Of a stretch of DNA of 64,000 bases, positions 24,928 to 33,902 are shown in pieces; the first letter of the stretch is position 1; every line of letters begins with the position of its first letter. Origin of the DNA: Arcicella lustrica (GTDB lineage Bacteria > Bacteroidota > Bacteroidia > Cytophagales > Spirosomataceae); NCBI RefSeq assembly GCF_034930985.1, contig NZ_JAYGIM010000003.1, positions 1 through 64,000 on the forward strand, written 5' to 3'. Under the pieces are notes generated by a model. It was not told the origin of the DNA. It saw only the letters and a program-made list of their open reading frames with translations, and ran no database searches. Position numbers and translations under genes: made by a program.

Positions 24928-25404
24928 TTATTGATATTCTGGATGTTTGGCAATGAATTTTTTAAGATTCCCCATAGCTCTTTCTCTTACTTGTTTTTTC
25001 AAGAATGGCGTCCAACCCAAGAGTTTTCCAATCATTCCTAATGATTGCGATGACCAGCGGTAAAAGCTAAATTTATCTCGATGCGTCAGGATTTTTCCAT
25101 CTTTAAAAGTAAAAGTAGCGTCGATAATATTATGAACTTTATTACCCGATTGCGAGAAAGTGTACCAAGCTTCCCAGTGTGCTTTACCAGTGGTTTCGTC
25201 AGCTTCTACATCTGAATATTCAACGATGGTACTTGCTCCTACACCACAAAGCATTCGCCACATAGCAGGAATTTCTTTGCCTTTCAAGTCAAAAGCTTCG
25301 TCTTTAAAAGTAGCTTCTGGATGATAGCATTCTCCCATTGTTTTGAAGTCTTTTACCTTAAAAGCCTCATAAAAAGTATGGATTAATTTTTCGTTTGTGT
25401 TCAT
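24928..25404 (-). CDS. NTF2-like/SnoaL-like protein
   Basis: 158 residues with the cone-shaped NTF2-like fold pattern: N-terminal helices NEKLIHTFYEAFKVKDFKTMGECYHPEATFKDEAFDLKG, then sheet strands ending HNIIDATFTFKDGKILTHRDKFSFYRW. Family members are ketosteroid isomerase-like enzymes or small ligand-binding proteins; no catalytic assignment can be made. No signal peptide, so cytoplasmic. It forms a two-gene operon with the DinB-like gene, with a one-base gap between stop and start. Confidence 0.87.
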   Translation of the reverse strand: MNTNEKLIHTFYEAFKVKDFKTMGECYHPEATFKDEAFDLKGKEIPAMWRMLCGVGASTIVEYSDVEADETTGKAHWEAWYTFSQSGNKVHNIIDATFTFKDGKILTHRDKFSFYRWSSQSLGMIGKLLGWTPFLKKQVRERAMGNLKKFIAKHPEYQ

Positions 25405-25419
25405 GGTTTTATACTTGCT

Positions 25420-25558
25420 TTCGGCTATCGGTCTTGGGGTTTCGGATTTGTGATGTTGGATTTCGGAGAATAGAAATCTTCAAATTTAGAATAAGATGAC
25501 AGATTGCTGAAATCTTAAATCCGAAATCTGATGACCGAAATCCGACACCCGAAATCCA
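25420..25558. repeat. GATTTCGG-type imperfect palindromic intergenic repeat
   Basis: The motif GGATTTCGG and variants (GGTTTCGGATTT, TTGGATTTCGGA) recur on the left side, and the inverse (TCCGAAATC, ACCGAAATCCGAC, CCCGAAATCC) on the right, around a short centre at about 25475-25515. The region could fold into an imperfect cruciform. A related fragment, AATCAGATTTCGGCTGTCAG, lies at about 26716. Confidence 0.7.
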
Positions 25559-25563
25559 TAAAG

Positions 25564-26655
25564 CTATACTTTAACTTCCTTCCCAGTTTTAGCCGCTTTA
25601 AAGATGGCTTCAATCAATTTCATATCTCTTAAACCTTCTTCACCCGGCGTGATATTTGGTTTGTTTTCAAGAATACTTCCGCAAATACCGTCTAATTCAA
25701 GTACTTGATGATAGACGATAGGTAAATCCATCGGCCCTTTTGAAGTTTTGCCTTTCAATGGACCATAGTCATAAGCAGGCGCCATTTCTAAATTGCCATT
25801 TTCATAACCCACATACAAGCGTTGCAAACCGCTGTTGTAAGTAGTAGTATGATTAGAAACCGCTCCGCTCGGAAATTTCATTTGCCAGAAAAGCGTTTCT
25901 TCAATGCCAGGCAAATAAATATCTGGACGAGTTTTTACCGTTTGTGCCGTTACCGAAATCGGCTCTTCGCCAGTGGCGTAACGAGCGGCATTGAGGGCAT
26001 AAATTCCAACATCCATCATTGGTCCACCGCCCGAAAGTTTTGGATTTAATCGCCAAGCTTTTAAATCACGCAAAGGAAAACCAAAACTTGCTTCTACAAA
26101 AGTAACCTTGCCAAGGTCTTTATCTTTTGCCAAACGCATTACTTCGTTGGTAAATGGTTCATAATGTAAACGATAACCAATGGCTAATTGAACATTGGCA
26201 GCTTTGCAAGCGGCAATCATTTCTTCGGCTTCTTTTACCGAAACTGCCATTGGTTTTTCACAAATGACGTGCTTTCCAGCTTTCGCTGCCCGAATCGTAA
26301 ACTCGTGGTGCATTGAGTTTGGCAAAACCACATAGACTACATCAATGTCAGGATTATCGGCAATTTGGTCAAAATTTTGATAATTATAGATGTTTTTGTC
26401 TGGAAGATTGTACTTTTTCTTCCAAGTTTCAGCTTTAGATGGTGTTCCAGTAACGATTCCAACCAAGCGACAATTCGCAGTTTTCTCTAAAGCTGGCGCT
26501 AATTGATAAGTAGCATAATAGCCCAAACCAACCAAAGCTACTCCTAATTTTTTCTCAGGAGCAAAAGCCGCATTCGCTTGTAAAGATGAAAGCATAGGAA
26601 CTGTAAGCGAAGTAGCCGCAAAAGTTTTTAGAAAATCTCTTCTTGTGTTTTTCAT
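25564..26655 (-). CDS. Tat-exported Gfo/Idh/MocA oxidoreductase
   Basis: 363 residues. The N-terminus MKNTRRDFLKTFAATSL is a twin-arginine signal (RRDFLK), so the protein should be exported folded with its cofactor, like Zymomonas glucose-fructose oxidoreductase. The Rossmann motif is VGLGYYATYQLAPAL; CEKPMAVSV holds the family's EKP lysine; GGGPMMDVGIYALNAARY is in the C-terminal domain. Reaction: NAD(P)-dependent oxidation or reduction of a sugar, substrate unknown. It is unrelated in context to the cytoplasmic paralogue at 12780. The Tat signal is clear, the substrate is not. Confidence 0.9.
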   Translation of the reverse strand: MKNTRRDFLKTFAATSLTVPMLSSLQANAAFAPEKKLGVALVGLGYYATYQLAPALEKTANCRLVGIVTGTPSKAETWKKKYNLPDKNIYNYQNFDQIADNPDIDVVYVVLPNSMHHEFTIRAAKAGKHVICEKPMAVSVKEAEEMIAACKAANVQLAIGYRLHYEPFTNEVMRLAKDKDLGKVTFVEASFGFPLRDLKAWRLNPKLSGGGPMMDVGIYALNAARYATGEEPISVTAQTVKTRPDIYLPGIEETLFWQMKFPSGAVSNHTTTYNSGLQRLYVGYENGNLEMAPAYDYGPLKGKTSKGPMDLPIVYHQVLELDGICGSILENKPNITPGEEGLRDMKLIEAIFKAAKTGKEVKV

Positions 26656-26775
26656 AGTTAATCAACAATTAAAAGGGTTTTATTGTAATTTCGATACGAT
26701 TATGCTTTCAATAATCAGATTTCGGCTGTCAGATTTTAAATTCACAAACAATAAATTCATCCAACAAAAACCATT

Positions 26776-27654
26776 ATGAAAACCTACTTGTTTGCTCTTA
26801 TTGTACTACTTTTTACTTGTTCATTGTCATCCGACAAGCCAGCTTATTTGTTGTACAACAAGCATTTAAAAGAAACTTCTTATCAAAAAATGCTGAAAGA
26901 ATTGGCAGAAGCTGATATTGTTTTCTTTGGTGAATTACATGATAATTCTTTAAATCATTGGCTTGAATTACAGGTTACTAAGGATTTATTTAAAGAGAAA
27001 AAAGAAAAGCTGGTTTTGGGTGCAGAGATGTTTGAAGCCGATAATCAAACCGTTGTGAATGAGTACTTAAAGGGTTTCATAACTGCCAAACAATTTGAAA
27101 CCGAAGCAAAAGTATGGCAAAATTATCAAACAGATTATAAGCCTTTATTGGATTTTGCCTTAAAAAATAAATTGAACTTTGTAGCAACCAATATTCCACG
27201 TCGTTACGCAAGTATGGTTTCAAAAGGAGGTTTGGACGCACTGAATCAATTATCAGAAGATGCTAAAAAGAACATTGCTCCACTCCCAATTGAAGTTGAC
27301 TTAGCTTTGCCAGCTTATGCCGAAATGATGAAAATGGGCGGCATGCACGGAGGTGGTGGAACAAGTATTTCTGCGGAGAATATTACCAAAGCCCAAATTA
27401 TTAAAGATGCCACAATGGCGAATTTTATTTTAAAGAATTGGCAACAAGAACAGTGTTTTTTGCATTATAATGGAAGCTATCACTCAAATAACTTTGAAGG
27501 CATCGTTTGGCATTTGAAAAGAAAAAATCCAGCTTTGAAAATTGTAACGATTAACACCATCGAAGCCAGCGATATTGAAAAGCCAAGCGAAAAAGCTAAA
27601 AACTCAGCGGATTTCATTTTTGTGATTCCTGATGATATGACGAAAAGCTATTGA
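26776..27654 (+). CDS. ChaN-family (haem-binding/Tiki superfamily) protein
   Basis: 292 residues with a signal sequence (MKTYLFALIVLLFTCSLSS; a Cys at residue 15 could be a lipobox cysteine but the context is weak). The family's GELHDNSLNHWLELQVTKDL motif with catalytic-type Glu/His residues is clear, as are LGAEMFEADNQ and LHYNGSYHSNNFEG. ChaN-like proteins bind haem or are metal-dependent proteases of the EreA/ChaN fold, linked to iron supply. KMGGMHGGGG is a His/Met-containing loop not typical of the family. The gene is divergent from the Tat oxidoreductase. Confidence 0.87.
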   Translation: MKTYLFALIVLLFTCSLSSDKPAYLLYNKHLKETSYQKMLKELAEADIVFFGELHDNSLNHWLELQVTKDLFKEKKEKLVLGAEMFEADNQTVVNEYLKGFITAKQFETEAKVWQNYQTDYKPLLDFALKNKLNFVATNIPRRYASMVSKGGLDALNQLSEDAKKNIAPLPIEVDLALPAYAEMMKMGGMHGGGGTSISAENITKAQIIKDATMANFILKNWQQEQCFLHYNGSYHSNNFEGIVWHLKRKNPALKIVTINTIEASDIEKPSEKAKNSADFIFVIPDDMTKSY

Positions 27655-27715
27655 ATTAATTATGAGTTTTGAATTATGAATTATGAAAAATAGCTTTAAT
27701 ATTTCAGTTAAAAAA

Positions 27716-27833
27716 CAATCACTCATTCACTAATTCACTCAATCACAATTAAAAATAATCGCTAATTCACAACTCACTAACTCACAAATAAAAAAATCAA
27801 TCACTAAATCACAATTCACTAATTCACAATTAA
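27716..27833. repeat. TTCACTAATTCAC-type intergenic repeat, locus 1
   Basis: Many degenerate copies of (A)TTCACTAATTCACAA, CACTCA and ATCACTAA fill the gap before the next start codon. The same words occur at 33599-33630, 33864-33898 and 47044-47150; at the last they form long inverted repeats. Confidence 0.78.
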
Positions 27834-27835
27834 AT

Positions 27836-28405
27836 ATGCAAGACATAGAACCATTTTATAATTGGGAGAATTTGTATGTGGCTTCAAAAGACCCACGTTC
27901 GCCTTTTTATGAGCGTCTCTATAATACTTCTTATTACGAACATGATATTTATGGATATTTTATTCATCCATTTTGGGATGAATTTGAGTCGGAGACGTTG
28001 TACTGTAAAATACTTTTTTGTGATTACGAACAACGATTTGTGATTATTGAAATGTTTGGCGAATGGAATGATACTTTGCATAACGATATTATGTGGTTTA
28101 AGCGAAATGTTATCGACCATCTCGTCAATCAAGGAATTAATCAGTTTATTTTGGTGGGCGAAAATGTGTTGAATTTCCACGGAAGTCACGAAGACGATTA
28201 TTATGCTGAATGGTTTGAAGAAGTAGAAGATGGCTGGATAGCAGCCTGTAATTTTAGAGATTTTGTACAACAAGAATGGACAAAATTTAGACTGGATTAT
28301 TACTTAAATTTCGGTGGAACTTTAGACGTTGTGAATTGGCGAGTATTAGCTCCACGACAATTTTATGAAGTAATAAAAGCATTAATGACAAGACGATTAA
28401 ATTAA
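27836..28405 (+). CDS. Conserved-looking acidic soluble protein, unrecognised
   Basis: 189 residues, acidic and very rich in aromatic residues (many W, Y, F), without signal or TM segments. The central part (CKILFCDYEQRFVIIEMFGEWNDTLHNDIMWFKRNVIDHLVNQGINQFILVGENVLNFHGSHEDDYYAEWF) has alternating strands and helices. The HGSHEDDYYAEWFEE patch could bind metal. The family is unknown to me. It is followed 12 bp later by an acetyltransferase gene on the same strand, so the two likely form an operon. Confidence 0.75.
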   Translation: MQDIEPFYNWENLYVASKDPRSPFYERLYNTSYYEHDIYGYFIHPFWDEFESETLYCKILFCDYEQRFVIIEMFGEWNDTLHNDIMWFKRNVIDHLVNQGINQFILVGENVLNFHGSHEDDYYAEWFEEVEDGWIAACNFRDFVQQEWTKFRLDYYLNFGGTLDVVNWRVLAPRQFYEVIKALMTRRLN

Positions 28406-28417
28406 ATATTCCTTACA

Positions 28418-28981
28418 ATGAGCGTAATTTTCACAACCATCAGCAAAGACGAAGAAATCTGGCAATTATTGGATTTACAACAAAAAAACTTACCTAGAAA
28501 TATTTCGGAAGAAGTAGCTAACGACCAAGGCTTCGTTACGGTGGTTCATAATTTTGATTTACTTTCTCGCATGAATGCGGCTTATCCACAAATTATTGCC
28601 AAAGATGGAGATAAAGTAGTTGGCTACGCTTTAGTAATGCCCGAAAGTTTCAGAAATGATGTGCCAGTACTGACAGCGATGTTTACGATGCTGGACGAAT
28701 TGGAGTACGAAGGGAAATTAGTGAAAGATTATCGCTATTATGCAATGGGACAAATTTGCGTTGCAGAAGGCTATCGTGGACAAGGACTTTTTGATGGACT
28801 TTACGCCAAACACAAAACTGAATTATCAGATAAATTTGACCTTTGTATTACCGAAATCGCTAAAAGGAACACACGTTCTTTGGCAGCCCATAAAAGAGTA
28901 GGTTTTGAAATTATCCACGAATATTTCGATACAACTCATCCAGAACTTTGGGAAGTTGTACTTTGGGATTTCAGAAAGTAA
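28418..28981 (+). CDS. GNAT-family N-acetyltransferase
   Basis: 187 residues. The acetyl-CoA binding core is visible: strand YAMGQICVAEGYRGQGLFDGLYAKH, with the R/Q-x-x-G-x-G/A motif as RGQGLF, followed by ITEIAKRNTRSLAAHKRVGFEIIHEYF, the usual NxxSxxxHxxxGF signature in the form NTRSLAAHKRVGF. The acceptor may be a small molecule or protein; none can be inferred. Probable operon with the preceding gene. A strong bidirectional terminator follows at 29046. Confidence 0.9.
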   Translation: MSVIFTTISKDEEIWQLLDLQQKNLPRNISEEVANDQGFVTVVHNFDLLSRMNAAYPQIIAKDGDKVVGYALVMPESFRNDVPVLTAMFTMLDELEYEGKLVKDYRYYAMGQICVAEGYRGQGLFDGLYAKHKTELSDKFDLCITEIAKRNTRSLAAHKRVGFEIIHEYFDTTHPELWEVVLWDFRK

Positions 28982-29045
28982 AAGCTTTTCTATCATTAGA
29001 AATGGATAAAAAATACCAACAAAAAATCTGATAATTCAGCAGTTT

Positions 29046-29100
29046 CTAAGTCTTTTTTATCAATAGGTTAAGTTCATTCCTATTGATAAAAAAGACTTAG
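29046..29100. terminator. Bidirectional terminator, 22-bp perfect stem
   Basis: Arms at 29046-29067 and 29079-29100 are perfectly complementary over 22 bp, with internal T6 and A6 runs, around an 11-base loop. It sits between the convergent GNAT and MepB genes and can serve both. Confidence 0.9.
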
Positions 29101-29117
29101 AATTTTATTATTGCATC

Positions 29118-29627
29118 CTACTTTTTACTAAACAATTGTTTCGCTAATGCTAAATCAGATAATTCATCTTCTGGAATCTCTAAAAAATACTTCAATTGCC
29201 ATTCCTGTGTTTTTTGAGCTTGCTTGCTATTGGCATCATCCCAAGGCGGATACACTCTGATAGCTCTTTTTCCTTCTTTTGTTTCGTCAGAAATTACTCC
29301 TTTTTCATAAAGCACAGCTTTCGGAAAGATGAATTGTCCAAAATGATTGTCTTTTCTGGTACTGATGATAAAAAAATCTATCTCGTCATCCAGTCTAAAA
29401 GGTTCAATAATTCCCTGCTTATTTCTTTTCCATAAAGTAACAAACTGTCCTGTTTTTGTAGGTGTGATTTTAGCGACTCGATACTTAATGTTTAAATTAT
29501 CTAACTTAAAATCACAAGCGCCATATTCAGCACTTTCAAGTTCTAAAACAGGTTCTGTACAATTAAAACCACACGGTTCATAAAGTGATTCTTTTGCAAA
29601 GAGAAAATCGTTTTTTGCTAACATCAA
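29118..29627 (-). CDS. MepB-family protein
   Basis: 169 residues (ATG at 29627; a second ATG directly after it is equally possible). It matches the MepB pattern throughout: EPCGFNCTEPVLELESAEYGACDF, KITPTKTGQFVTLWKRN, PFRLDDEIDFFIIS, FGQFIFPKAVL and the C-terminal KAQKTQEWQLKYFLEI. MepB was named from the S. aureus mepRAB operon; its biochemical role is unknown, and no mepA/mepR is near. It starts three bases downstream of the stop of the lipocalin-like gene, so the two form an operon. Confidence 0.9.
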   Translation of the reverse strand: MMLAKNDFLFAKESLYEPCGFNCTEPVLELESAEYGACDFKLDNLNIKYRVAKITPTKTGQFVTLWKRNKQGIIEPFRLDDEIDFFIISTRKDNHFGQFIFPKAVLYEKGVISDETKEGKRAIRVYPPWDDANSKQAQKTQEWQLKYFLEIPEDELSDLALAKQLFSKK

Positions 29628-29629
29628 TT

Positions 29630-30085
29630 TTACTTTTTCACTTTAATATATTTCTCAATAATAACTCTATCCACTCCTAGTTTTTCTACTTTCTCTACTC
29701 CTTTTTGAATCAAAGTATCATTTTGGATTTTTACAGTAAAAGTAAATTTATTATTCTCCCAGTTTTTGTCAACAAAGTACTCCAAATTTTCAGTGTAAAT
29801 ACTGTCCACTAAAGTGTATTCACCACCACCTGCTATAAATGGTGCTGTACTCGCTGAATCTTTCTGAGCACTAATATCATGACTCATAAAAGCAAAATGT
29901 GTTGGATTGATAATCTTAATCATTTTCACTTTTGAATTAAAAGTCGAAAATGAAGTGTCCTTTTCAATCGTTTCTGCTGAAACCAATTGCCAAGTACCAA
30001 TAATCGGAAGGCTTTCTTCTTTACTTTTACAAGCAAACATTGCTGAAAACGACAGCATTAACATAAGTTTAGTTTTAAGTTTCAT
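29630..30085 (-). CDS. Lipocalin-like lipoprotein
   Basis: 151 residues. The signal peptide with lipobox MFAC (Cys 19 or so) implies a lipid-anchored periplasmic or surface protein. It is followed by the GTWQLVS strand typical of the lipocalin-like (DUF4488/lipocalin_5) domains of Bacteroidota, then beta strands with MIKIINPTHFAFMSHD and GGGEYTLVDSIYTENLEY. Such domains bind unknown small hydrophobic ligands. It lies directly upstream of the MepB-like gene in the same transcript. Confidence 0.78.
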   Translation of the reverse strand: MKLKTKLMLMLSFSAMFACKSKEESLPIIGTWQLVSAETIEKDTSFSTFNSKVKMIKIINPTHFAFMSHDISAQKDSASTAPFIAGGGEYTLVDSIYTENLEYFVDKNWENNKFTFTVKIQNDTLIQKGVEKVEKLGVDRVIIEKYIKVKK

Positions 30086-30404
30086 AGTTTATTGTTTTTT
30101 AACAAAGGTGAAATTAATCTTTTAAACCTGTAGCTTGTGCTATACAGATTAATGGAAAAGTAAACATTTTACTCTTTTTGTTTGGAAGAAGTAAGAAGAG
30201 AAATACCTGATTTTAGATTTAGAAATTGTAGCTATTTTCCTAAATTCTACGAAAATTTACTCCGTGAGAGCACAGGAGAGTTTCGGGCAGGTCTTACACT
30301 TTATTTGTATTATAAATTATAAAAGATAAGATAGACTTATTTTAATACAAATAATTCTTTTTTTATTGGATTTTATATATAATTCAAATTTTATAACTCT
30401 CAAA
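30086..30404. other. Divergent intergenic region, no gene seen
   Basis: About 319 bp between the lipocalin-like gene and the rhamnogalacturonan cluster. It is AT-rich, especially in the last 100 bases, where the cluster's promoter is expected. No certain TAnnTTTG box and no operator-like palindrome were found. Confidence 0.5.
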
Positions 30405-31739
30405 ATGAATCATCTCAAAGCATCATTATTTGGTACTGTTATCTCACTGTGTTCATTCCAATCCTTTTCTCAAGCTACAACAGACTTTAAATTTGACTTT
30501 GGGTCGGGAAAAGTTGCTAAAGGATATACACAAGTTTTGCCAACATCAGTTTACAGCAAAGAAAAAGGCTTTGGTTTTTTACCGAATGCTCAAATCGTTT
30601 CAGAAACAAGGAAAGGTAAAAATGCTTTAACCTCAGATTTCTGTACAAGTACTCAACCTTTCTTTTTTACGGTAGATATTCCCGAAGGAAATTACGATGT
30701 AAAATTGCTTTTGGGTGATACAAAAGGTACTTCAACCACCACGGTAAAAGTTGAAAACCGTAGATTGATGTTAGAAAAAGTAATTACTGCTGAAGGAGAA
30801 ATTGTCACGAAAGAATTTACCGTTAACGTAAGAACTCCCAATATCAACGCTAGCGAAAAAGTAAAATTAAAGCCTAGAGAATTTGCTTACTTGCATTGGG
30901 ATAATCAACTGACTTTTGAATTTAATGATGCTAGTCCAAAAATTTGTGGATTGGAAATCACCAAAGCAAGCGATAAAACGGTTACTGTTTTTTTAGCAGG
31001 AAATTCTACCGTAGTTGATCAAGCCATAGAACCTTTCGCTGCTTGGGGACAAATGATTCCTAGATTTTTTAAAGCAAAAAACGTGGTTTTTGCCAATTAT
31101 GCCGAATCTGGCGAAACAATTAAAAGCTTTGCTGGAGCAAAACGTTTGGATAAAGTAATGAGTCTCATCAAAGCGGGTGATTATTTCTTTATTGAGTTTG
31201 CTCACAACGACCAAAAAGCTGGAACAGGGATTGAAGCCAACACAACTTATAAAGAATACTTGAAATCTTATATTCAGCAAACAAAAGAAAAAGGTGCAAT
31301 TCCCGTTTTGGTGACGTCGATGCTTAGAAGGCATTTCAACGCTGAAGGTAAAATCAATAATTCTTTAGGCGATTTCCCAGAAGCAATGCGACAAGTAGCC
31401 AAAGAAGAAAACGTTGCTTTGATAGATTTGAATGCTATGAGCAAAGTACTTTTTGAAACAATGGGACCGCAAAAATCAATGAAAGCTTTTGTTCATTACG
31501 ATGCCAATACTTTTCCTGAACAAACAAAAGCCATTCACGACGATACACATTTTAGTAATTACGGTGCTTATGAATTGGCAAAATGTATTGTAGAAGGCAT
31601 TAAACAAGCAAAATTAGGTATCGCCAATGATTTACTGGATGGTTTGCCAAGTTTCGATCCAGCCAATCCAGACGATGAAGCGAGCTTTAATTTTCCACAC
31701 AGTCCCCTTGTGAATGTTGTTAAACCAGACGGAAACTAA
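30405..31739 (+). CDS. CE12 rhamnogalacturonan acetylesterase with N-terminal carbohydrate-binding-like domain
   Basis: 444 residues from the ATG at 30405 (MNHLKAS...); an upstream ATG at 30366 would precede the signal peptide with unlikely residues. A signal peptide (to about 22) leads into a beta-sandwich opening FKFDFGSGKVAKGYTQVLP, the CBM35/malectin-like module often fused to CE12. The SGNH esterase follows: block I LAGNSTVVDQ (nucleophile Ser, with GNS in place of GDS), block III FAHNDQK, block V HDDTHFSNYGA (Asp-x-x-His). It removes acetyl groups from galacturonate in rhamnogalacturonan I. The PL11 start lies two bases past its stop. Confidence 0.88.
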   Translation: MNHLKASLFGTVISLCSFQSFSQATTDFKFDFGSGKVAKGYTQVLPTSVYSKEKGFGFLPNAQIVSETRKGKNALTSDFCTSTQPFFFTVDIPEGNYDVKLLLGDTKGTSTTTVKVENRRLMLEKVITAEGEIVTKEFTVNVRTPNINASEKVKLKPREFAYLHWDNQLTFEFNDASPKICGLEITKASDKTVTVFLAGNSTVVDQAIEPFAAWGQMIPRFFKAKNVVFANYAESGETIKSFAGAKRLDKVMSLIKAGDYFFIEFAHNDQKAGTGIEANTTYKEYLKSYIQQTKEKGAIPVLVTSMLRRHFNAEGKINNSLGDFPEAMRQVAKEENVALIDLNAMSKVLFETMGPQKSMKAFVHYDANTFPEQTKAIHDDTHFSNYGAYELAKCIVEGIKQAKLGIANDLLDGLPSFDPANPDDEASFNFPHSPLVNVVKPDGN

Positions 31740-31740
31740 A

Positions 31741-33591
31741 ATGCTAACTCAGACTAAAATGAAATCAAGTATTTATAAAAGTATCATTATGTTGTGTGTG
31801 TTATCGTTTCAGGTTTCAGCACAAAGATTAATGGAAAACCTCAACAGAGGTATCATCGCCATCAACCAAGGCGGAGGAAAAGTATTTGTCAGTTGGCGTT
31901 TGTTAGGTACAGAACCAGTCGATACAAAATTTAATTTATACAGAACCACTGGAAAAGCTAATCCTATAAAATTAAATAAAGAAGCCTTAACAAAAGGAAC
32001 CAACTTTGTGGATGAAAAAGTAGATACCACACAAGTAAATACTTATTTTGTAAAAACGGTTTCAGGAAAAACAGAAGGCAAGGCAAGCGAATCTTTTACC
32101 TTAACTGCTAATTCATCCGCTAAAAATTACCTTTCTATTCCTTTACAAACACCAGAAAAATATACACCAAATGATGTTTCTGTAGGTGATTTAGATGGTG
32201 ATGGCGTGTATGAAATCATTGTTCATCAAACTGGTATCGGAAAAGATAATTCTCAAAAAGGTATTACAGATGAACCAATTTTTGAGGCTTATAAACTCGA
32301 CGGTACTTTATTGTGGAGAATCAATTTGGGCAAAAATATCCGTGAAGGAGCGCATTACACACAATTTATGGTTTATGACCTTGACGGCGACGGTAAAGCA
32401 GAATTTGCTTGCAAAACCGCTGATGGCACGACCGATGGCAAAGGCAAAGTAATTGGCGATGCCAAAGCTGATTATAGAAATGCTGATGGAAAAATTTTAG
32501 ATGGTCCAGAATTCTTTACCATTTTTGATGGTTTGACGGGTGCAGCTTTAGCAACTACCGATTATATTCCTGCAAGAGGTTACCTTGGTGGCTGGGGCGG
32601 AAAAGGTGGAAATGGAGGAAATGATAGATCTGGAAATCGTAGCGACCGTTTCTTAGCTTGTGTGGCTTATTTAGATGGAAAATTACCTAGCGTAATTATG
32701 TGTAGAGGTTATTATGGTAGAACTGTTTTAGCCGCTTGGGATTGGCGTGGAGGTAAATTGACTTCTCGTTGGGTTTTTGATTCAAAAGATGGAGAGAATC
32801 CATTTTCTGGACAAGGTTATCATAATTTAACGGTTGCCGATGTGGATGCTGATGGCAAAGATGAAATTGTGTATGGCTCGATGGTAGTTGATGATAATGG
32901 AAAAGGATTATTTACAACAGGTTTACGTCATGGTGATGCTTTACATGTTACTGATTTAGACCCTTCTCGTCCGGGATTAGAAGTATTTGGTGTTCATGAA
33001 ATTGAAGAAAAAACCGAAGGGCCAGGAGCTGCTTTGTACGATGCCAAAACTGGAGAAATTATCTGGAGAAAAAATGAAGGACAAGATGCTGGTCGTGGAG
33101 TAGCAGAAGATATTGACCCAAGTAATGAAGGAGCAGAAATGTGGTGGTCGGGTTCAGGAGGATTGTTTAATGCAAAAGGTGATAGAATTGGGGAAAACCC
33201 TAGTTCAACCAATTTTGTAATCTGGTGGGATGGCGATTTAAGTCGTGAATTATTAGATGGAAATCATATCGACAAGTATAAAGTTGGAAGATTGTTCACC
33301 GCTGAGAATTGTTCTTCCAATAATGGCTCAAAATCAACTCCAGCATTGAGTGCAGATTTATTTGGCGATTGGCGAGAAGAAGTAATTTTTAAAACAAATG
33401 ATAAAAAGGAATTACGTATTTTTTCAACAACAATTCCAACTGAACATCGTTTGCCAACATTAATGCACGATCCTCAGTATCGACTTAGTATCGCTTGGCA
33501 AAATGTTGGTTACAACCAGCCTCCGCATACAAGTTACTTTTTAGGAACAGGCATGAAAACTCCACCCAAAGCTAATATAATAGTTAAATAA
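31741..33591 (+). CDS. Rhamnogalacturonan lyase, PL11 family
   Basis: 616 residues from the ATG at 31741, one base after the stop codon of the CE12 gene; an in-frame ATG at 31714 overlaps that gene. Signal peptide to about residue 28. It has the hallmark PL11 pattern: LMENLNRGIIAINQGGGKVFVSWRLLGTEP at the N-terminus, then an eight-bladed propeller of DxDGDG calcium loops (VGDLDGDGVYEIIV, VYDLDGDGKAEFACKTADGT, VADVDADGKDEIVYG) and ending NQPPHTSYFLGTG. It cleaves rhamnogalacturonan I backbone by beta-elimination, giving unsaturated galacturonyl ends for the GH105 enzyme encoded next. Confidence 0.94.
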   Translation: MLTQTKMKSSIYKSIIMLCVLSFQVSAQRLMENLNRGIIAINQGGGKVFVSWRLLGTEPVDTKFNLYRTTGKANPIKLNKEALTKGTNFVDEKVDTTQVNTYFVKTVSGKTEGKASESFTLTANSSAKNYLSIPLQTPEKYTPNDVSVGDLDGDGVYEIIVHQTGIGKDNSQKGITDEPIFEAYKLDGTLLWRINLGKNIREGAHYTQFMVYDLDGDGKAEFACKTADGTTDGKGKVIGDAKADYRNADGKILDGPEFFTIFDGLTGAALATTDYIPARGYLGGWGGKGGNGGNDRSGNRSDRFLACVAYLDGKLPSVIMCRGYYGRTVLAAWDWRGGKLTSRWVFDSKDGENPFSGQGYHNLTVADVDADGKDEIVYGSMVVDDNGKGLFTTGLRHGDALHVTDLDPSRPGLEVFGVHEIEEKTEGPGAALYDAKTGEIIWRKNEGQDAGRGVAEDIDPSNEGAEMWWSGSGGLFNAKGDRIGENPSSTNFVIWWDGDLSRELLDGNHIDKYKVGRLFTAENCSSNNGSKSTPALSADLFGDWREEVIFKTNDKKELRIFSTTIPTEHRLPTLMHDPQYRLSIAWQNVGYNQPPHTSYFLGTGMKTPPKANIIVK

Positions 33592-33902
33592 TGTAGTGAT
33601 TGGTAATTGGTGAATAGTGATATTATTCTATGATTTAAAAATGGTTTATGTATTTATAAACAATTTACTTCTTTCGAAAGACCTTACTTTTCTTGTCTTG
33701 ATACAAGAAAAGTAACCGCAGCGGCGGCCGCAAAAGAAAATCAAGAAATTCCGAAACTCGCTCCGCTCAAACAGCGGAATTTCATAAAAAGCTGACGCAA
33801 GAATGAATGTTAAATAATGAATTGTAAATCTTATATTCCTTAAAAAGATTCTAGAGTGAAAATTCTATTCACCAATCACTAATCTCTAATCACTCAAACA
33901 AA
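33592..33902. other. Intergenic region with nested repeats
   Basis: 311 bp between the PL11 and GH105 genes and no gene seen. The outer parts carry TTCACTAATTCAC-type words: GTGATTGGTAATTGGTGAATAG at about 33598-33620 and the inverse, TATTCACCAATCACTAATC, at about 33867-33886. Between them lies copy 2 of the two-stem element. The promoter of the GH105 gene should be near the right end. Confidence 0.7.
33684..33783. repeat. Two-stem intergenic element, copy 2
   Basis: Stem 1 is TTACTTTTCTTG (33684-33695) with CAAGAAAAGTAA (33704-33715). Stem 2 is GAAATTCCG (33745-33753) with CGGAATTTC (33775-33783), around the same loop core CTCGCTCCGCTCAAACAG as copy 1 (12591-12671). Compared with copy 1, both stems changed on both arms and still pair. 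The copy also carries a GC-rich insert including GCGGCCGC at about 33716-33731. Confidence 0.88.
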
